39,243 nucleotides of DNA from an uncultured Acidobacteriia bacterium (GTDB taxonomy: Bacteria; Acidobacteriota; Terriglobia; Bryobacterales; Bryobacteraceae), in NCBI GenBank assembly GCA_903925015.1, contig CAIYDY010000326.1:1-39243 (forward strand), written 5' to 3'. The position numbers and the translations under genes are program-made. Shown here in pieces: positions 7,743 to 15,889 of this stretch (position 1 is the first letter of the stretch; every line of letters starts with the position of its first letter). A model generated the notes under the pieces. That model saw only the letters and a list, made by a program, of their open reading frames with translations, was not told the origin of the DNA and searched no databases.

Positions 7743-8650
7743 TCTATATTGAGGGACTGCTCGCGGATGCGGTCGATTTCTGCTTTCGAAGCGAGGCCCA
7801 AGTCGGTCAGGGTTAGTCCCTGCTCACCCAAGCCACCCGTCTTCGAAAGAATTGTGTTGGTTTCCCGATTCATCTCCTGAAGAAGGAAATCGAGTTTTTT
7901 GCCGGTTTCGCCTGCAACACTCAGGAGGTGTTCCACTTGGACAGCATGGGTGGAGAGGCGGACCAATTCCTCGCTGATGTCGCTGCGTTCGGCCAAGAGC
8001 GCCGCTTCCTGTGCCAGCCTAGCAGGCTCGATCTGCACACCGCCGAGCAATTCCCCCAGCCGGTCACGCAGGCGGTTGTGGAATGCGGGAAGAGCTCTTG
8101 TCCGAATATCCTCCATCCCGGACACGATGTCGCGGATGGAGGCTGTGCGCGCACGGATCTCAACCTCCGTTGCCGCTCCTTCACGGAGCCGGAAGGAGTC
8201 CAGCTCCTCCAAAGCGTCGCGAGCGACCGACAATACTTCGGATTCAAACGCCGCGTCGTCGAGCGCGGCAGGGGTTGTCGGAACACCCCGTGGGTCAAGC
8301 ATCCCCGGAACCCGCAAAGCCGCGTTCAGATCCGGCGTCGCGTCAATGCCAGCGATCTCCGCAGCGAGCCGGAAAGCGGCAAGCCAACCCCGGAATAGCG
8401 ACTCGTTGAGAGCCACTGCCATCTGTGTGTCGGCTTGGCGTTTGAGCGAGCCCTGTACTTGGACGTGTCCCCGGCTAACGCGGGAACGTATCAGGGAGCG
8501 CAAGGCCGGTTCGACCGGATCAAAGTCGCCTGGCAGGTGGAAGTGGAGATCCAAGCCGCGATGGTTCACGGCTTTGATCGAGAGCGTCAGTTCGCCAACG
8601 GGGGTCGGGCGGGACACCCTGGCAAACCCGGTCATGCTGCGGATGGGCAT
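7739..8650 (-). CDS. yicC: YicC-family endoribonuclease
   Basis: From the ATG at 8650 the product has 303 residues, close to the 290 usual for YicC/YloC. It begins MPIRSMTGFARV, the family's N-terminal signature, and contains VKAVNHRGLDLHFHLP-like sequence near residue 35. The C-terminus matches the family's conserved GKKLDFLLQEMNRETNTI and a final ASKAEIDRIREQSLNIE. YicC has been linked to RNA turnover in other bacteria. The frame is open further upstream to 8722, but that extension overlaps the SDR gene and lacks similarity. Overlap with gmk is the usual arrangement. Confidence 0.93.
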   Translation of the reverse strand: MPIRSMTGFARVSRPTPVGELTLSIKAVNHRGLDLHFHLPGDFDPVEPALRSLIRSRVSRGHVQVQGSLKRQADTQMAVALNESLFRGWLAAFRLAAEIAGIDATPDLNAALRVPGMLDPRGVPTTPAALDDAAFESEVLSVARDALEELDSFRLREGAATEVEIRARTASIRDIVSGMEDIRTRALPAFHNRLRDRLGELLGGVQIEPARLAQEAALLAERSDISEELVRLSTHAVQVEHLLSVAGETGKKLDFLLQEMNRETNTILSKTGGLGEQGLTLTDLGLASKAEIDRIREQSLNIE

Positions 8651-8687
8651 GCGGAGAATTTTGATTATGACATCCGGGCAGTCTCGG

Positions 8688-9422
8688 CTACAGGGAACGG
8701 AGGTGGAAACCGCCGTCGGCATGGATCACTTGTCCGGCGCAGTAGTCGAGGTGGCCGTCGGCAATGGAGCGGACCACTTTGGCGATGTCGGACGGCTCGC
8801 CCATTCTGCGCTGGGGCAGCAGGCCGCCCGCGATTTTTTCGTCGTAGATTTTTTCAACCTTGGCAATCATGTCGGTCCGGATGATGCCGGGCTGGATCTC
8901 GAAAACCTGAATGCCCTCGTGTGCCAAACGCTGGGCGAACACCATGCGGGACATGCTTTCCCCGGCTTTCGAAATGCAATACTCGGCCCGGTTGACCGAG
9001 GCGGTAAAGGCGGAGATGGAGGACACGAAGATGATCCGCCCGCTGGCAGTTTCGAGCATCCATCGGGCGGCGAGCTGCGTGAGGAAGTGGGGTCCTTTCA
9101 AGTTCGTGGCCATGAGTTCGTCGAAACTCTCCTCGGTCGCATCGAGAACGTCGTGGCGCTCCCTAGGCGCGATTCCGGCGTTGTTCACCAGCAGGTCGAG
9201 TCCGTCGGGAAAAAGTTCGCGGGCCCGGTCAATCAGTGCGGCCCGGTCCGCAGGCTTGGAAATATCGCATTGGAAGATCTCGCAGCCAGTTTCGGCCTTC
9301 AGGGATTCTGCGTGGGAGAGGCTCCCGAGATAAGTGGCCAACACGTTGTGGGTCTTCGAAAGTTCCTGTGCGATTCCCCGTCCGATGCCGCGGCTTGCGC
9401 CCGTTACGATTGCGTTCACCAC
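8688..9422 (-). CDS. Short-chain dehydrogenase/reductase (FabG-like)
   Basis: The 244-residue protein has a classical SDR layout. The nucleotide-binding TGASRGIG is at residues 7-14, NNAG at 80-83, and the catalytic Ser135, Tyr148 and Lys152 are all present (SSISAFT... EYCISKAG). The C-terminus carries IQPGIIRTDM and ends YCAGQVIHADGGFHLRSL. This resembles 3-oxoacyl-ACP reductases, though many SDRs of this type use other carbonyl substrates, so a specific reaction is not assigned. It lies between the DsbA-like gene and yicC in the same minus-strand cluster. Confidence 0.9.
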   Translation of the reverse strand: MVNAIVTGASRGIGRGIAQELSKTHNVLATYLGSLSHAESLKAETGCEIFQCDISKPADRAALIDRARELFPDGLDLLVNNAGIAPRERHDVLDATEESFDELMATNLKGPHFLTQLAARWMLETASGRIIFVSSISAFTASVNRAEYCISKAGESMSRMVFAQRLAHEGIQVFEIQPGIIRTDMIAKVEKIYDEKIAGGLLPQRRMGEPSDIAKVVRSIADGHLDYCAGQVIHADGGFHLRSL

Positions 9423-9456
9423 CCTATTCTACGGAACCGGCGCGTGCGGGTCCGAA

Positions 9457-10062
9457 TCAGTGCCCCAGTTCGACGTCGAGTGCGTGGGCGATGTCCTCGT
9501 AGATGATTGTTTCCACAAACGATTGATTGCCGATGTACACAGTTGGAGTCTTCTTGACACCGCGTCCGGCACCGGCCTGAATGTCCTGCTCCAAAGCCGC
9601 GATCAGGCGACCGTCCGAGAGGCAGTTGGTGATCCCGTCGGGGTCCAAGTGGTTCCGCAGTGCAAACTGGCGCAGCCACGACGGCAAGCCGTGGACGGTC
9701 AGGTGGTTCTGTTCGGAAAGCACCTCGCGGCGGAACTCGATTCCAGCCTTCGGATTGCGTTCGTAAATCCAGCGCCCGGCGATGGCGGCGTCACGGGCCC
9801 ACTCGTGCTTGGACAGCGGGAAGTCCCTGTGGATGAACGCTACACGCCTGCCGTATTTTGGCAACAGTTTCTGGTCGAGAATTTCTCGAAGCGTTTGGCA
9901 GTCCGAGCACTGTAAATCCTCGTACAGGAAAACCTTGACGGCGCTCGCCGGATTTCCTTCCACGATTTCCACTCGCGCTCCATGAAGACTGGGGATCATT
10001 ATCATCGCAATCACGGTCGTCAGTAGCCGGACCCGGAGGAGTTCTGTTCTTCCTATTCCCAT
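9457..10062 (-). CDS. DsbA-like thioredoxin-fold protein
   Basis: The 201-residue protein has an N-terminal signal/anchor (LLTTVIAMIMIPSLHGA) and one thioredoxin-fold domain of the DsbA/BdbD kind. The active site is Cys52-Ser-Asp-Cys55 (LYEDLQCSDCQTL), and the cis-proline loop is KKTPTVYIGNQSF with Pro173. The middle insertion (FPLSKHEWARDAAIAGRW) is typical of family members that oxidise or isomerise disulfides in the periplasm. Both active-site cysteines use ordinary Cys codons. It starts 8 bp after the DUF697 gene, so the two are probably co-transcribed. Confidence 0.9.
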   Translation of the reverse strand: MGIGRTELLRVRLLTTVIAMIMIPSLHGARVEIVEGNPASAVKVFLYEDLQCSDCQTLREILDQKLLPKYGRRVAFIHRDFPLSKHEWARDAAIAGRWIYERNPKAGIEFRREVLSEQNHLTVHGLPSWLRQFALRNHLDPDGITNCLSDGRLIAALEQDIQAGAGRGVKKTPTVYIGNQSFVETIIYEDIAHALDVELGH

Positions 10063-10070
10063 AGTTGGAC

Positions 10071-10946
10071 CTACCCGGGGCTGGAAACCCCGCGGAGCGA
10101 ACTTTGATCTACCAGTTCGGCGGCAACGTCCATTCCCTTGTCCAGCGCGTAGCCGTACGCCGCAACACGTTCCGCCTGCGTCAGCGTCTCCCCTGTTCTC
10201 CGGGCCTTGTCAACACCCAAGCCAACCACCCAGGTCGCGGCGAACGAAATGGCGGCCTTCGGGATCAGTCCCCCACCCAATGGGATTTTTCCAGCCAGTT
10301 CACGGGCGACCGCCCGCCAACCGAATGCTCCGGCAACGATTGCGGCAATCTCTACCTTGAGATCAGCGTAACCGACAGGATGGCCGTGAACCGCAGACAG
10401 CATCAGGGCCAAGCGAATTTGGTTCATGGTCAGAAATGCCGTGTCGGATGCGAATTCGCCGACCGCCCATGGCAGCTCAATAATGCTGGGAATGACGTTT
10501 GGCAGAGCCGTAACGATGGAAAACAGAGCGTTCTCGCGTGCCACACGCTGGATCAACCTTCCGACCACGGCAGTGCGGAAGGCTGGGAAAGTGCGGGCCA
10601 AGGCAAGTTCCAAGTCCTCACTTTCGGCCAAAATCAGATCCACGACGGACTCACACGAATTTTGGTCGAACAGGAAACCGTTCCTCGGCAGCGGAACTCC
10701 CGGACCACACAGGACAACGTCGTAGCGCGTGGCTGAATCGTCGACGATTCTCAAGGAGCTTTGCGCCCTGGCACGCGATTGGACTGGCAAGGTCCTTGGA
10801 ACCAAGAACGATTCCATCCTGCGGTAATCGTCCGGGGAAGCTGCTATAAGACCAATCTGAACGTCCCGGAATGCCGATTCGCGGATCTGACCCGCATCGA
10901 CGCGAGCGAACAACTTGCGAATGTCCTTCAAAACATTGATCGACAC
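10071..10946 (-). CDS. DUF697-domain protein of unknown function
   Basis: The 291-residue product has two parts. Residues 1-130 are a soluble region starting from GTG ([15 protein letters not shown]) with a Rossmann-like [10 protein letters not shown] segment. Residues about 135-275 are a hydrophobic domain resembling DUF697/Ycj[27 protein letters not shown], then [13 protein letters not shown] and a Gly-rich [26 protein letters not shown]. Such domains often sit next to or are fused to Ras-like GTPases, but no GTPase gene is adjacent here. It is the first gene of the cluster that runs to the uracil-DNA glycosylase. Function is not known. Confidence 0.75.
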   Translation of the reverse strand: MSINVLKDIRKLFARVDAGQIRESAFRDVQIGLIAASPDDYRRMESFLVPRTLPVQSRARAQSSLRIVDDSATRYDVVLCGPGVPLPRNGFLFDQNSCESVVDLILAESEDLELALARTFPAFRTAVVGRLIQRVARENALFSIVTALPNVIPSIIELPWAVGEFASDTAFLTMNQIRLALMLSAVHGHPVGYADLKVEIAAIVAGAFGWRAVARELAGKIPLGGGLIPKAAISFAATWVVGLGVDKARRTGETLTQAERVAAYGYALDKGMDVAAELVDQSSLRGVSSPG

Positions 10947-11071
10947 GCTATACCACCGTCCGGTTCGGCAACAAATCCCAGTTTACCGCCATCCAGGGTG
11001 CAACGGAGCTTCAGTGCCGAGCCCCGGAGTTGAACGTGCAATAAAAATATCGTTCGACCCAACTTCGACCC

Positions 11072-11099
11072 TAAACCTTTCGGCCCAGCCTGCCGATAG
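11072..11099 (+). promoter_or_regulatory. Sigma-28 (FliA)-like promoter of the chemoreceptor gene
   Basis: TAAA (11072-11075) and GCCGATAG (11092-11099) match the sigma-28 core elements TAAA and GCCGATAA. The gap is 16 bases, against 15 in the consensus. It points at the chemoreceptor start at 11176 with a leader of about 70 bases, and sigma-28 is the known regulator of motility and chemotaxis genes. Confidence 0.55.
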
Positions 11100-11175
11100 A
11101 GGTACATCGGGCGAAGAAAACGTCCGTGTTTCCCGGCTTCCAGGCCGGATGAAAAGTGTATTTGAGGGAAGGCTA

Positions 11176-12741
11176 ATGACACTTCGAACGAAATTTGTTG
11201 GCGGGTTTGCCGCCTTGCTCCTGATGGTCGCAGCATTGGCGTTCACGTCGATGCGGGCGATGAGCTCATTAAACGGAGGATTGGACAGAGTGGCAAACCG
11301 TCTCGCCGCCCGGTCGGACAGAACAAGCCAGCTGGTCGAGAACTTGGTCGAGATCAGCGGGCGGCAGCGCGCAATTCTCCTGCACTCGATTCTCAGCGAT
11401 ACAGCCGGGGTCGAACAGGACCGGAAAGCGGTTGGGGAAATTGAAACCCGAATTGACGGTCTCTTTTCAGAACTGAACCAACTGCTGGACCAGCCTGAGG
11501 ACAAGCGCCTGTCCCAAGACCTTCAGGCAAAGATGCTGGCGGTCAAGCCCGTAAGCGAACAGGTCCTGCAACTGATCCAAAAGCAACAGATGAGCGACGC
11601 TTTGAAGCTGGTTGGCGAAAAGTTGCTTCCAGCTTACGAGGATCTACAGAGGAACGCCCGCGATTTCCTCAACAACCAGCGCGAAAGGACCAAGGCCGAT
11701 GCAGTGGAAGTCCAAGCAACCGCCAATTCGACCCGGCTGCTCGCGTTCATATTTCTAGCTTTGACGATTGGCTGCTCGATCCTGATCAGCATCGTGGTGA
11801 AGCAGATGGCTGCTGGCTTGGGGGGCATGGGAACCCAGGTCACCGATGGTGCCCAGGAGGTGGCCAGGGCGGCCACCCAAATGGGGTCAATCAGCCAGTC
11901 GTTGGCGCAAGGTGCATCGGAACAGGCTGTGTCACTCGAGCAAACCTCTGCGTCTGCGGAGCAAGTCAACCACATGGTCCAGCGGAATGCCAAGAGTTCC
12001 CGGGAAGCCGCGGAACATACAAACGACGCAAACCGCCTCTTGACAGAAGCCAATCAGAAGTTGGAGCAAATGCTGGTTTCAATGAGGGACATCTCAACCT
12101 CGAGCGAGAGGATCTCGAAGATTATCCGGGTCATCGACGAGATCGCGTTCCAAACCAATATTCTCTCGCTGAACGCGGCCGTCGAAGCGGCACGGGCCGG
12201 CGAGGCGGGCATGGGATTCGCAGTAGTCGCCGACGAGGTCAGAAACTTGGCTCAGCGTTGCTCCCAGGCGGCAAAGGATACTTCCGGACTGATTGAGGAA
12301 TCCATCCAGCATTCCAAGACCGGCAAGGTGAGACTGGACGAGGTAGCAGCTGCAATGCGCCAAGTAACAGACAGTGCAATACAAGTACAACGGCTGTCCA
12401 ACGAAGTCAACGCCGGAAGCGAGGAGCAGGCGAGGGCTATCGAGCAGATTTCGAAGGCAATCCTGCAAATCCAGCAGGTTACCCAGCAAACCGCCGCCAG
12501 CGCTGAAGAGGGCGCGAGCGCGGGCGCACAAATGTCGGCTGAGGCCGAGCATCTCCAGTCGGCCGTCCAGAAGATGCGGGCAATGCTCGGGATGGGCGAT
12601 GAATCGGACGGGAAGAGGCAAAAGGCCCGTAGAAGCACAAATTCCGCTTCAGCCCAACACTACGGCGACTCCAACCGCTTCAGCGGTGGCGCTAACCACA
12701 TGGCTTCGGAGAAGCATTCAGAACAGTTTGCATGGAGGTAG
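11176..12741 (+). CDS. Methyl-accepting chemotaxis protein
   Basis: From ATG 11176 (preceded by GAGGGAAGG) the receptor has 521 residues. TM1 lies at about 8-28. A periplasmic helical-bundle sensor of about 155 residues follows, then TM2 at about 187-208 ([21 protein letters not shown]). The cytoplasmic signalling domain contains the invariant hairpin tip [20 protein letters not shown] and the following [17 protein letters not shown] (about 320-361). Gln/Glu pairs around 250-290 and 430-455 are candidate methylation sites. No HAMP domain is obvious after TM2. The C-terminal tail (about 475-521) is Ser/Asn/His-rich and has no CheR-binding pentapeptide. The frame is open upstream to 10915, but that part has no ribosome-binding site and covers the candidate promoter. 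Confidence 0.95.
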   Translation: MTLRTKFVGGFAALLLMVAALAFTSMRAMSSLNGGLDRVANRLAARSDRTSQLVENLVEISGRQRAILLHSILSDTAGVEQDRKAVGEIETRIDGLFSELNQLLDQPEDKRLSQDLQAKMLAVKPVSEQVLQLIQKQQMSDALKLVGEKLLPAYEDLQRNARDFLNNQRERTKADAVEVQATANSTRLLAFIFLALTIGCSILISIVVKQMAAGLGGMGTQVTDGAQEVARAATQMGSISQSLAQGASEQAVSLEQTSASAEQVNHMVQRNAKSSREAAEHTNDANRLLTEANQKLEQMLVSMRDISTSSERISKIIRVIDEIAFQTNILSLNAAVEAARAGEAGMGFAVVADEVRNLAQRCSQAAKDTSGLIEESIQHSKTGKVRLDEVAAAMRQVTDSAIQVQRLSNEVNAGSEEQARAIEQISKAILQIQQVTQQTAASAEEGASAGAQMSAEAEHLQSAVQKMRAMLGMGDESDGKRQKARRSTNSASAQHYGDSNRFSGGANHMASEKHSEQFAWR

Positions 12742-12746
12742 GAAAC

Positions 12747-13127
12747 ATGTCACAAACATACAAAGGATTTATGACTGCATTATCGGTCGCCGCTTTGGCA
12801 CTAACGGCGCTCATCGGGACCAGCACCCTCAAAGCAGAGGACGTGGTTGTCCACGTGAGCCAGAACGAGGCGGTGAAGGCTGCGAAGGAAAAGGTCCAGC
12901 CCGAATACCCCGCTATGGCCAAGCAGTTGCATTTGGAAGGCACAGTGCAAGTGGAGGCCCATATCGGCAGCAGCGGAAACGTGGATGAGGTCAAACCGCT
13001 AGCTGGCAATGCCGTGCTCATGAACGCGGCAGTGCAGGCCTTGAAGCGATGGAAGTTCACGCCGTTCACCGCCGACGGGAAGCCCACCAAGGCGGTTGCC
13101 GACATGAGCTTCAGCTTCAAACTTTAA
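12747..13127 (+). CDS. Small exported TonB C-terminal-domain protein
   Basis: The 126-residue protein has a signal peptide (FMTALSVAALALTALIGTSTLKA) followed directly by one TonB C-terminal domain (about 40-126): VQPEYPAMAKQLHLEGTVQVEAHIGSSGNVDEVK, then AAVQALKRWKFTPF. There is no Pro-rich spacer and no long transmembrane anchor, so it cannot span the periplasm as a classical TonB. The GGAGGTAG ribosome-binding site overlaps the stop codon of the chemoreceptor gene, which implies co-transcription. Acidobacteriota encode many such short TonB-domain proteins; role unknown. Confidence 0.88.
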   Translation: MSQTYKGFMTALSVAALALTALIGTSTLKAEDVVVHVSQNEAVKAAKEKVQPEYPAMAKQLHLEGTVQVEAHIGSSGNVDEVKPLAGNAVLMNAAVQALKRWKFTPFTADGKPTKAVADMSFSFKL

Positions 13128-13210
13128 GGCTGGCTGCGGGCCGGTCAACCTACCTCCCGATTTCGCAAGGAGGAATGGCAACCGGTCCGCGGAACTGATA
13201 CCAATTAGGT

Positions 13211-13672
13211 ATGCGACAGGCCTTGAAGGCAATGCTCGCTCTCCCGCTCTTGCTACAGGCGGGAGACAACGGCAGTCGGGTCCACTATATGGGAGGGACC
13301 TTCGCCGGCATACCCAACAATTGCGAAGTTCAAGTCGATGTGCATGGCAAGGATGCCATGGAAGTGCGGTTCCTACCGCGTTCCCGCCGCCAACTCGTCA
13401 CAGTGCCGTACTCCAGTATTGAAACCTTGGAGTACGGTATGAAGGTGGATAGGCGCTACATCGAAGCGGTCCTGATCTCACCTCTGTTCCTGCTGGCAAA
13501 GAGGCGGGCCCATTTCCTGACCGTGGGCTATATGGAGGGCGGACAACGGGAAGTAATCGTTTTCCAAGTGGACAAGGCGGATATTCGGGCACTGCTGGTG
13601 TCGCTCGAGGCCCGTACCGGAAAACGAGTCGAATACCAGGATGAGGAGGCTCGGCGTGCGGGCAAGGGCTAG
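13211..13672 (+). CDS. Secreted protein of unknown function
   Basis: The 153-residue product has a short hydrophobic N-terminus (ALKAMLALPLLLQAG). A mostly beta body follows (VHYMGGTFAGIPNNCEVQVDVHGKDAMEVRFLP, then VTVPYSSIETLEYG and LFLLAKRRAHFLTVGYMEG), ending in a helix near DKADIRALLVSLEARTGKRVEY. The pattern resembles PH-like or DUF-type domains, but I do not recognise the family. The last 32 bases overlap the next gene, so the two are translationally coupled. The start is uncertain: a strong AGGAGG at 13168-13173 sits directly before an ATG at 13175 whose frame is the same but closes at a TGA after seven codons. Confidence 0.7.
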   Translation: MRQALKAMLALPLLLQAGDNGSRVHYMGGTFAGIPNNCEVQVDVHGKDAMEVRFLPRSRRQLVTVPYSSIETLEYGMKVDRRYIEAVLISPLFLLAKRRAHFLTVGYMEGGQREVIVFQVDKADIRALLVSLEARTGKRVEYQDEEARRAGKG

Positions 13673-14282
13673 ATTCATACTGGCTGCGAGCGTTGCTCTT
13701 GCCGGAACACCTTTGTTGCCCGCGGTTGAATTGACCGGTCCGCCGGCAGGTCTGCTACAGGTCCGCCGAATTTATGTCGATCTTCTCTCGGGCGGCGAAG
13801 TCGGAGAACAAATGCGTGACATGCTGATTGCGGCAATTCAAAACACGGGCCTATTTGCTGTAACGGACAATCCTGAGAGGGCAGACGCTGTACTGAAGGG
13901 GTCTACCGACGAGCAGGTGTTCACGGACGAACACCACACCACCGATTCTCTGGGCTTCCATGTGTCCGACGGCAATGGTTCCAGTTCGAGGGCGATCCTC
14001 GGTGCCGCCACATCGAACCAAAGCAACCGGAGCGCCGGACTCACGCAGAACGAGACAAGCATCATTAAGGAACGTCGACAGGATGCACGGGCGTCAGTTC
14101 GGATGATCAACTCCGATGGGGACATCATTTGGGCGGCGATGATGGAGAGCGGTGGTGGAAAATTCCGCGGAGCCATGGTCGACGTGGCGGAAAAAATTGC
14201 GCGCAAGCTCACCGAAGACACCAAACGCTTGAGGGAGACCGCCGCGGCGGTCTCGACCACACGGCCGGCACCCGCTAAGTAA
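13641..14282 (+). CDS. Secreted CsgG/LpoB-like protein of unknown function
   Basis: The 213-residue protein has an Arg-rich signal peptide (RARARFILAASVALAGTPLLPA). The first half, RIYVDLLSGGEVGEQMRDMLIAAIQNTGLFAVTDNPERADAVLKGS, has the topology of CsgG/LpoB-like domains that compute small-protein family members (beta strand, helix, then a TDNPERADAVLKG strand). The second half contains ARASVRMINSDGDIIWAAMMESGGGKFRGA followed by a helical VAEKIARKLTEDTKRL. Residues 105-140 (Ser/Asn/Thr-rich) form a likely loop. Similar proteins of unknown role are common in Acidobacteriota. It overlaps the preceding gene by 32 bp. Confidence 0.72.
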   Translation: MRRLGVRARARFILAASVALAGTPLLPAVELTGPPAGLLQVRRIYVDLLSGGEVGEQMRDMLIAAIQNTGLFAVTDNPERADAVLKGSTDEQVFTDEHHTTDSLGFHVSDGNGSSSRAILGAATSNQSNRSAGLTQNETSIIKERRQDARASVRMINSDGDIIWAAMMESGGGKFRGAMVDVAEKIARKLTEDTKRLRETAAAVSTTRPAPAK

Positions 14283-14349
14283 CGCCATGGCTGGGGCGGA
14301 TCTGTAGCCTCACACGGTTGCGCCGCAGGATCAATGAGACACTGAAGAA

Positions 14350-15486
14350 ATGGCAGTTCCTGTCTCCCAGATGTGGACCGTCGTCACCTACGTGCTCAAA
14401 CAGCAGTGGGCTGGACGAAAACAGTATCCCTTCGTTCTCATGCTGGAACCGTTGTTCCGGTGCAATTTAGCGTGCGCTGGCTGCGGCAAGATCCAATATC
14501 CGGCTCACGTCCTGAAGATGAATCTTTCGCCGGAGGACTGTTTCCGCGCCGTCGACGAATGTGGAGCCCCGATGGTCTCAATTCCCGGTGGCGAGCCCCT
14601 GATGCACCCGGAAATCGACAAAATCGTCGAAGGCTTGGTAGCACGCAAAAAGTACATTTATCTGTGCACCAATGCGCTGCTGCTCAAGGAGAAGCTCCAC
14701 CTTTTCAAGCCCAGCAAATATCTCTCGTTCTCAGTGCACGTGGATGGCCAGAAGGAACACCACGACTTCTCCGTCTGCAAGGAGGGCGGGTATGAGCAGG
14801 CGATTGAAGGCATACGCGTGGCAGTCGAGGCAGGGTTCAGGGTGACGACAAACACAACGCTGTTTGACGGTGCCGACCCGAAGAGTGTCAGATCGTTCTT
14901 CGACGAAATGATGGACCTCGGGGTCGAAGGCATGATGCTTTCCCCGGGCTATTCCTACGATAAGGCCCCCGACCAACAACACTTCCTTGGACGCGGGCGC
15001 ACCCGTCGGCTTTTCCGCTCGATCCTTTCCAACCGGAAGGCCTCTTGGAAGTTCAACATGTCACCGCTCTTCCTTGAATTCCTAATGGGGAAACGGCATT
15101 ATGTCTGCACCCCATGGGGCATGCCAACCTACAACGTCTTCGGCTGGCAGAAACCCTGCTACTTGCTCCAGGACGGCTACACGGACACCTTCGCAGAACT
15201 CCTTGCGGAAACCAAGTGGGAGGACTACGGAACGGAGTCTGGAAATCCAAAGTGCGCCAACTGCATGGTTCACAGCGGATATGAGGCAACGGCCGTCAGC
15301 CACCAGTTCGGATCGTGGAAGGGCTTTTTTGAGCTCGTCCGTGCCAATTTCGCGCTGTACCGGGATCCCGAGGCGGCCAAGCTTCTGGAGGAACCCGTCA
15401 AACCTGTCCACGCACCCGCCGGTCTGGTGCAATTGACACTCAAGACTGAGGCCAAACATGCAACTTCCGAACTTGCAAGCCATTGA
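14350..15486 (+). CDS. hpnH: Adenosyl-hopene transferase HpnH (radical SAM)
   Basis: The 378-residue enzyme joins the 5'-deoxyadenosyl group of SAM to hopene, the first step of extended (C35) hopanoid synthesis. The radical SAM cluster motif is Cys38-x3-Cys42-x2-Cys45 (RCNLACAGCGKIQYP). SIPGGEPLMHPEI provides the SAM-binding GGE motif. The rest, including YLSFSVHVDGQKEHHD, MMLSPGYSYDKAPDQQHFLGR and WGMPTYNVFGWQKPCYLLQDGY, matches HpnH throughout, and length is typical. Two more Cys (PKCANCMVHSGYEA) follow near residue 305. No other hopanoid genes occur in the window. Its 3' end overlaps the following small gene by 29 bp. Confidence 0.95.
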   Translation: MAVPVSQMWTVVTYVLKQQWAGRKQYPFVLMLEPLFRCNLACAGCGKIQYPAHVLKMNLSPEDCFRAVDECGAPMVSIPGGEPLMHPEIDKIVEGLVARKKYIYLCTNALLLKEKLHLFKPSKYLSFSVHVDGQKEHHDFSVCKEGGYEQAIEGIRVAVEAGFRVTTNTTLFDGADPKSVRSFFDEMMDLGVEGMMLSPGYSYDKAPDQQHFLGRGRTRRLFRSILSNRKASWKFNMSPLFLEFLMGKRHYVCTPWGMPTYNVFGWQKPCYLLQDGYTDTFAELLAETKWEDYGTESGNPKCANCMVHSGYEATAVSHQFGSWKGFFELVRANFALYRDPEAAKLLEEPVKPVHAPAGLVQLTLKTEAKHATSELASH

Positions 15487-15874
15487 AGAACTCGAAGTTG
15501 TACCCGGTTTCGAGCATCATTTCCTGCAAGGCCAAGTATGGGCTGCCGCATCCGAGGAGGAACTCCGCGAGGGCTTGGAGAAGGCCTTCGACTATCGCGG
15601 GGATGTGACAATCTCCCTAAAATCCGGTGATTCGGTCGAGGGATACATTTTCGACCGCAAGACCGGGGCAACACTTGGCACCTCATTCGTACGGCTCTTC
15701 CCGAAGAACGAAGCCCGCAAGGTCACTGTGTCGTATTCGGAAATCCAAGGCTTGGCGTTCACAGGACGCGACACCGCCGCGGGAAAGAGTTGGGAAGCTT
15801 GGCTAAAAAAATATTGGGAGAAGAAACAGGCTGGCGAGGCCAACATTGAGCTGAAGCCCGAAACCTTGGACTAG
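15458..15874 (+). CDS. Small protein of unknown function coupled to hpnH
   Basis: The 138-residue protein has no signal peptide. Its middle, GDVTISLKSGDSVEGYIFDRKTGATLGTSFVRLFPKNEARKVTVSYSEIQGLAFTG, reads as a compact five-stranded beta barrel of the Sm/SH3 type, and the ends are helical (ASEEELREGLEKAF; SWEAWLKKYWEKKQ). It overlaps hpnH by 29 bp, so it is probably made together with HpnH and may serve the same membrane-lipid process; this rests on position only. It is not an HpnH domain. I do not recognise a named family. Confidence 0.75.
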   Translation: MQLPNLQAIEELEVVPGFEHHFLQGQVWAAASEEELREGLEKAFDYRGDVTISLKSGDSVEGYIFDRKTGATLGTSFVRLFPKNEARKVTVSYSEIQGLAFTGRDTAAGKSWEAWLKKYWEKKQAGEANIELKPETLD

Positions 15875-15889
15875 CCCCCTGAACGACCG

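Noticed and set aside
7899-9506. 535-codon plus-strand frame opposite yicC and the SDR gene
   Set aside because: Ser/Arg-rich translation without domains; antisense to conserved genes.
13175-13198. In-frame ATG behind AGGAGG, with TGA after seven codons, in the same phase as the gene starting at 13211; possible third Sec gene
   Set aside because: The Shine-Dalgarno is too close to this ATG, the bases after the TGA give only a tiny TACC/GGTA hairpin, and the seven codons have no signal-peptide or family features.
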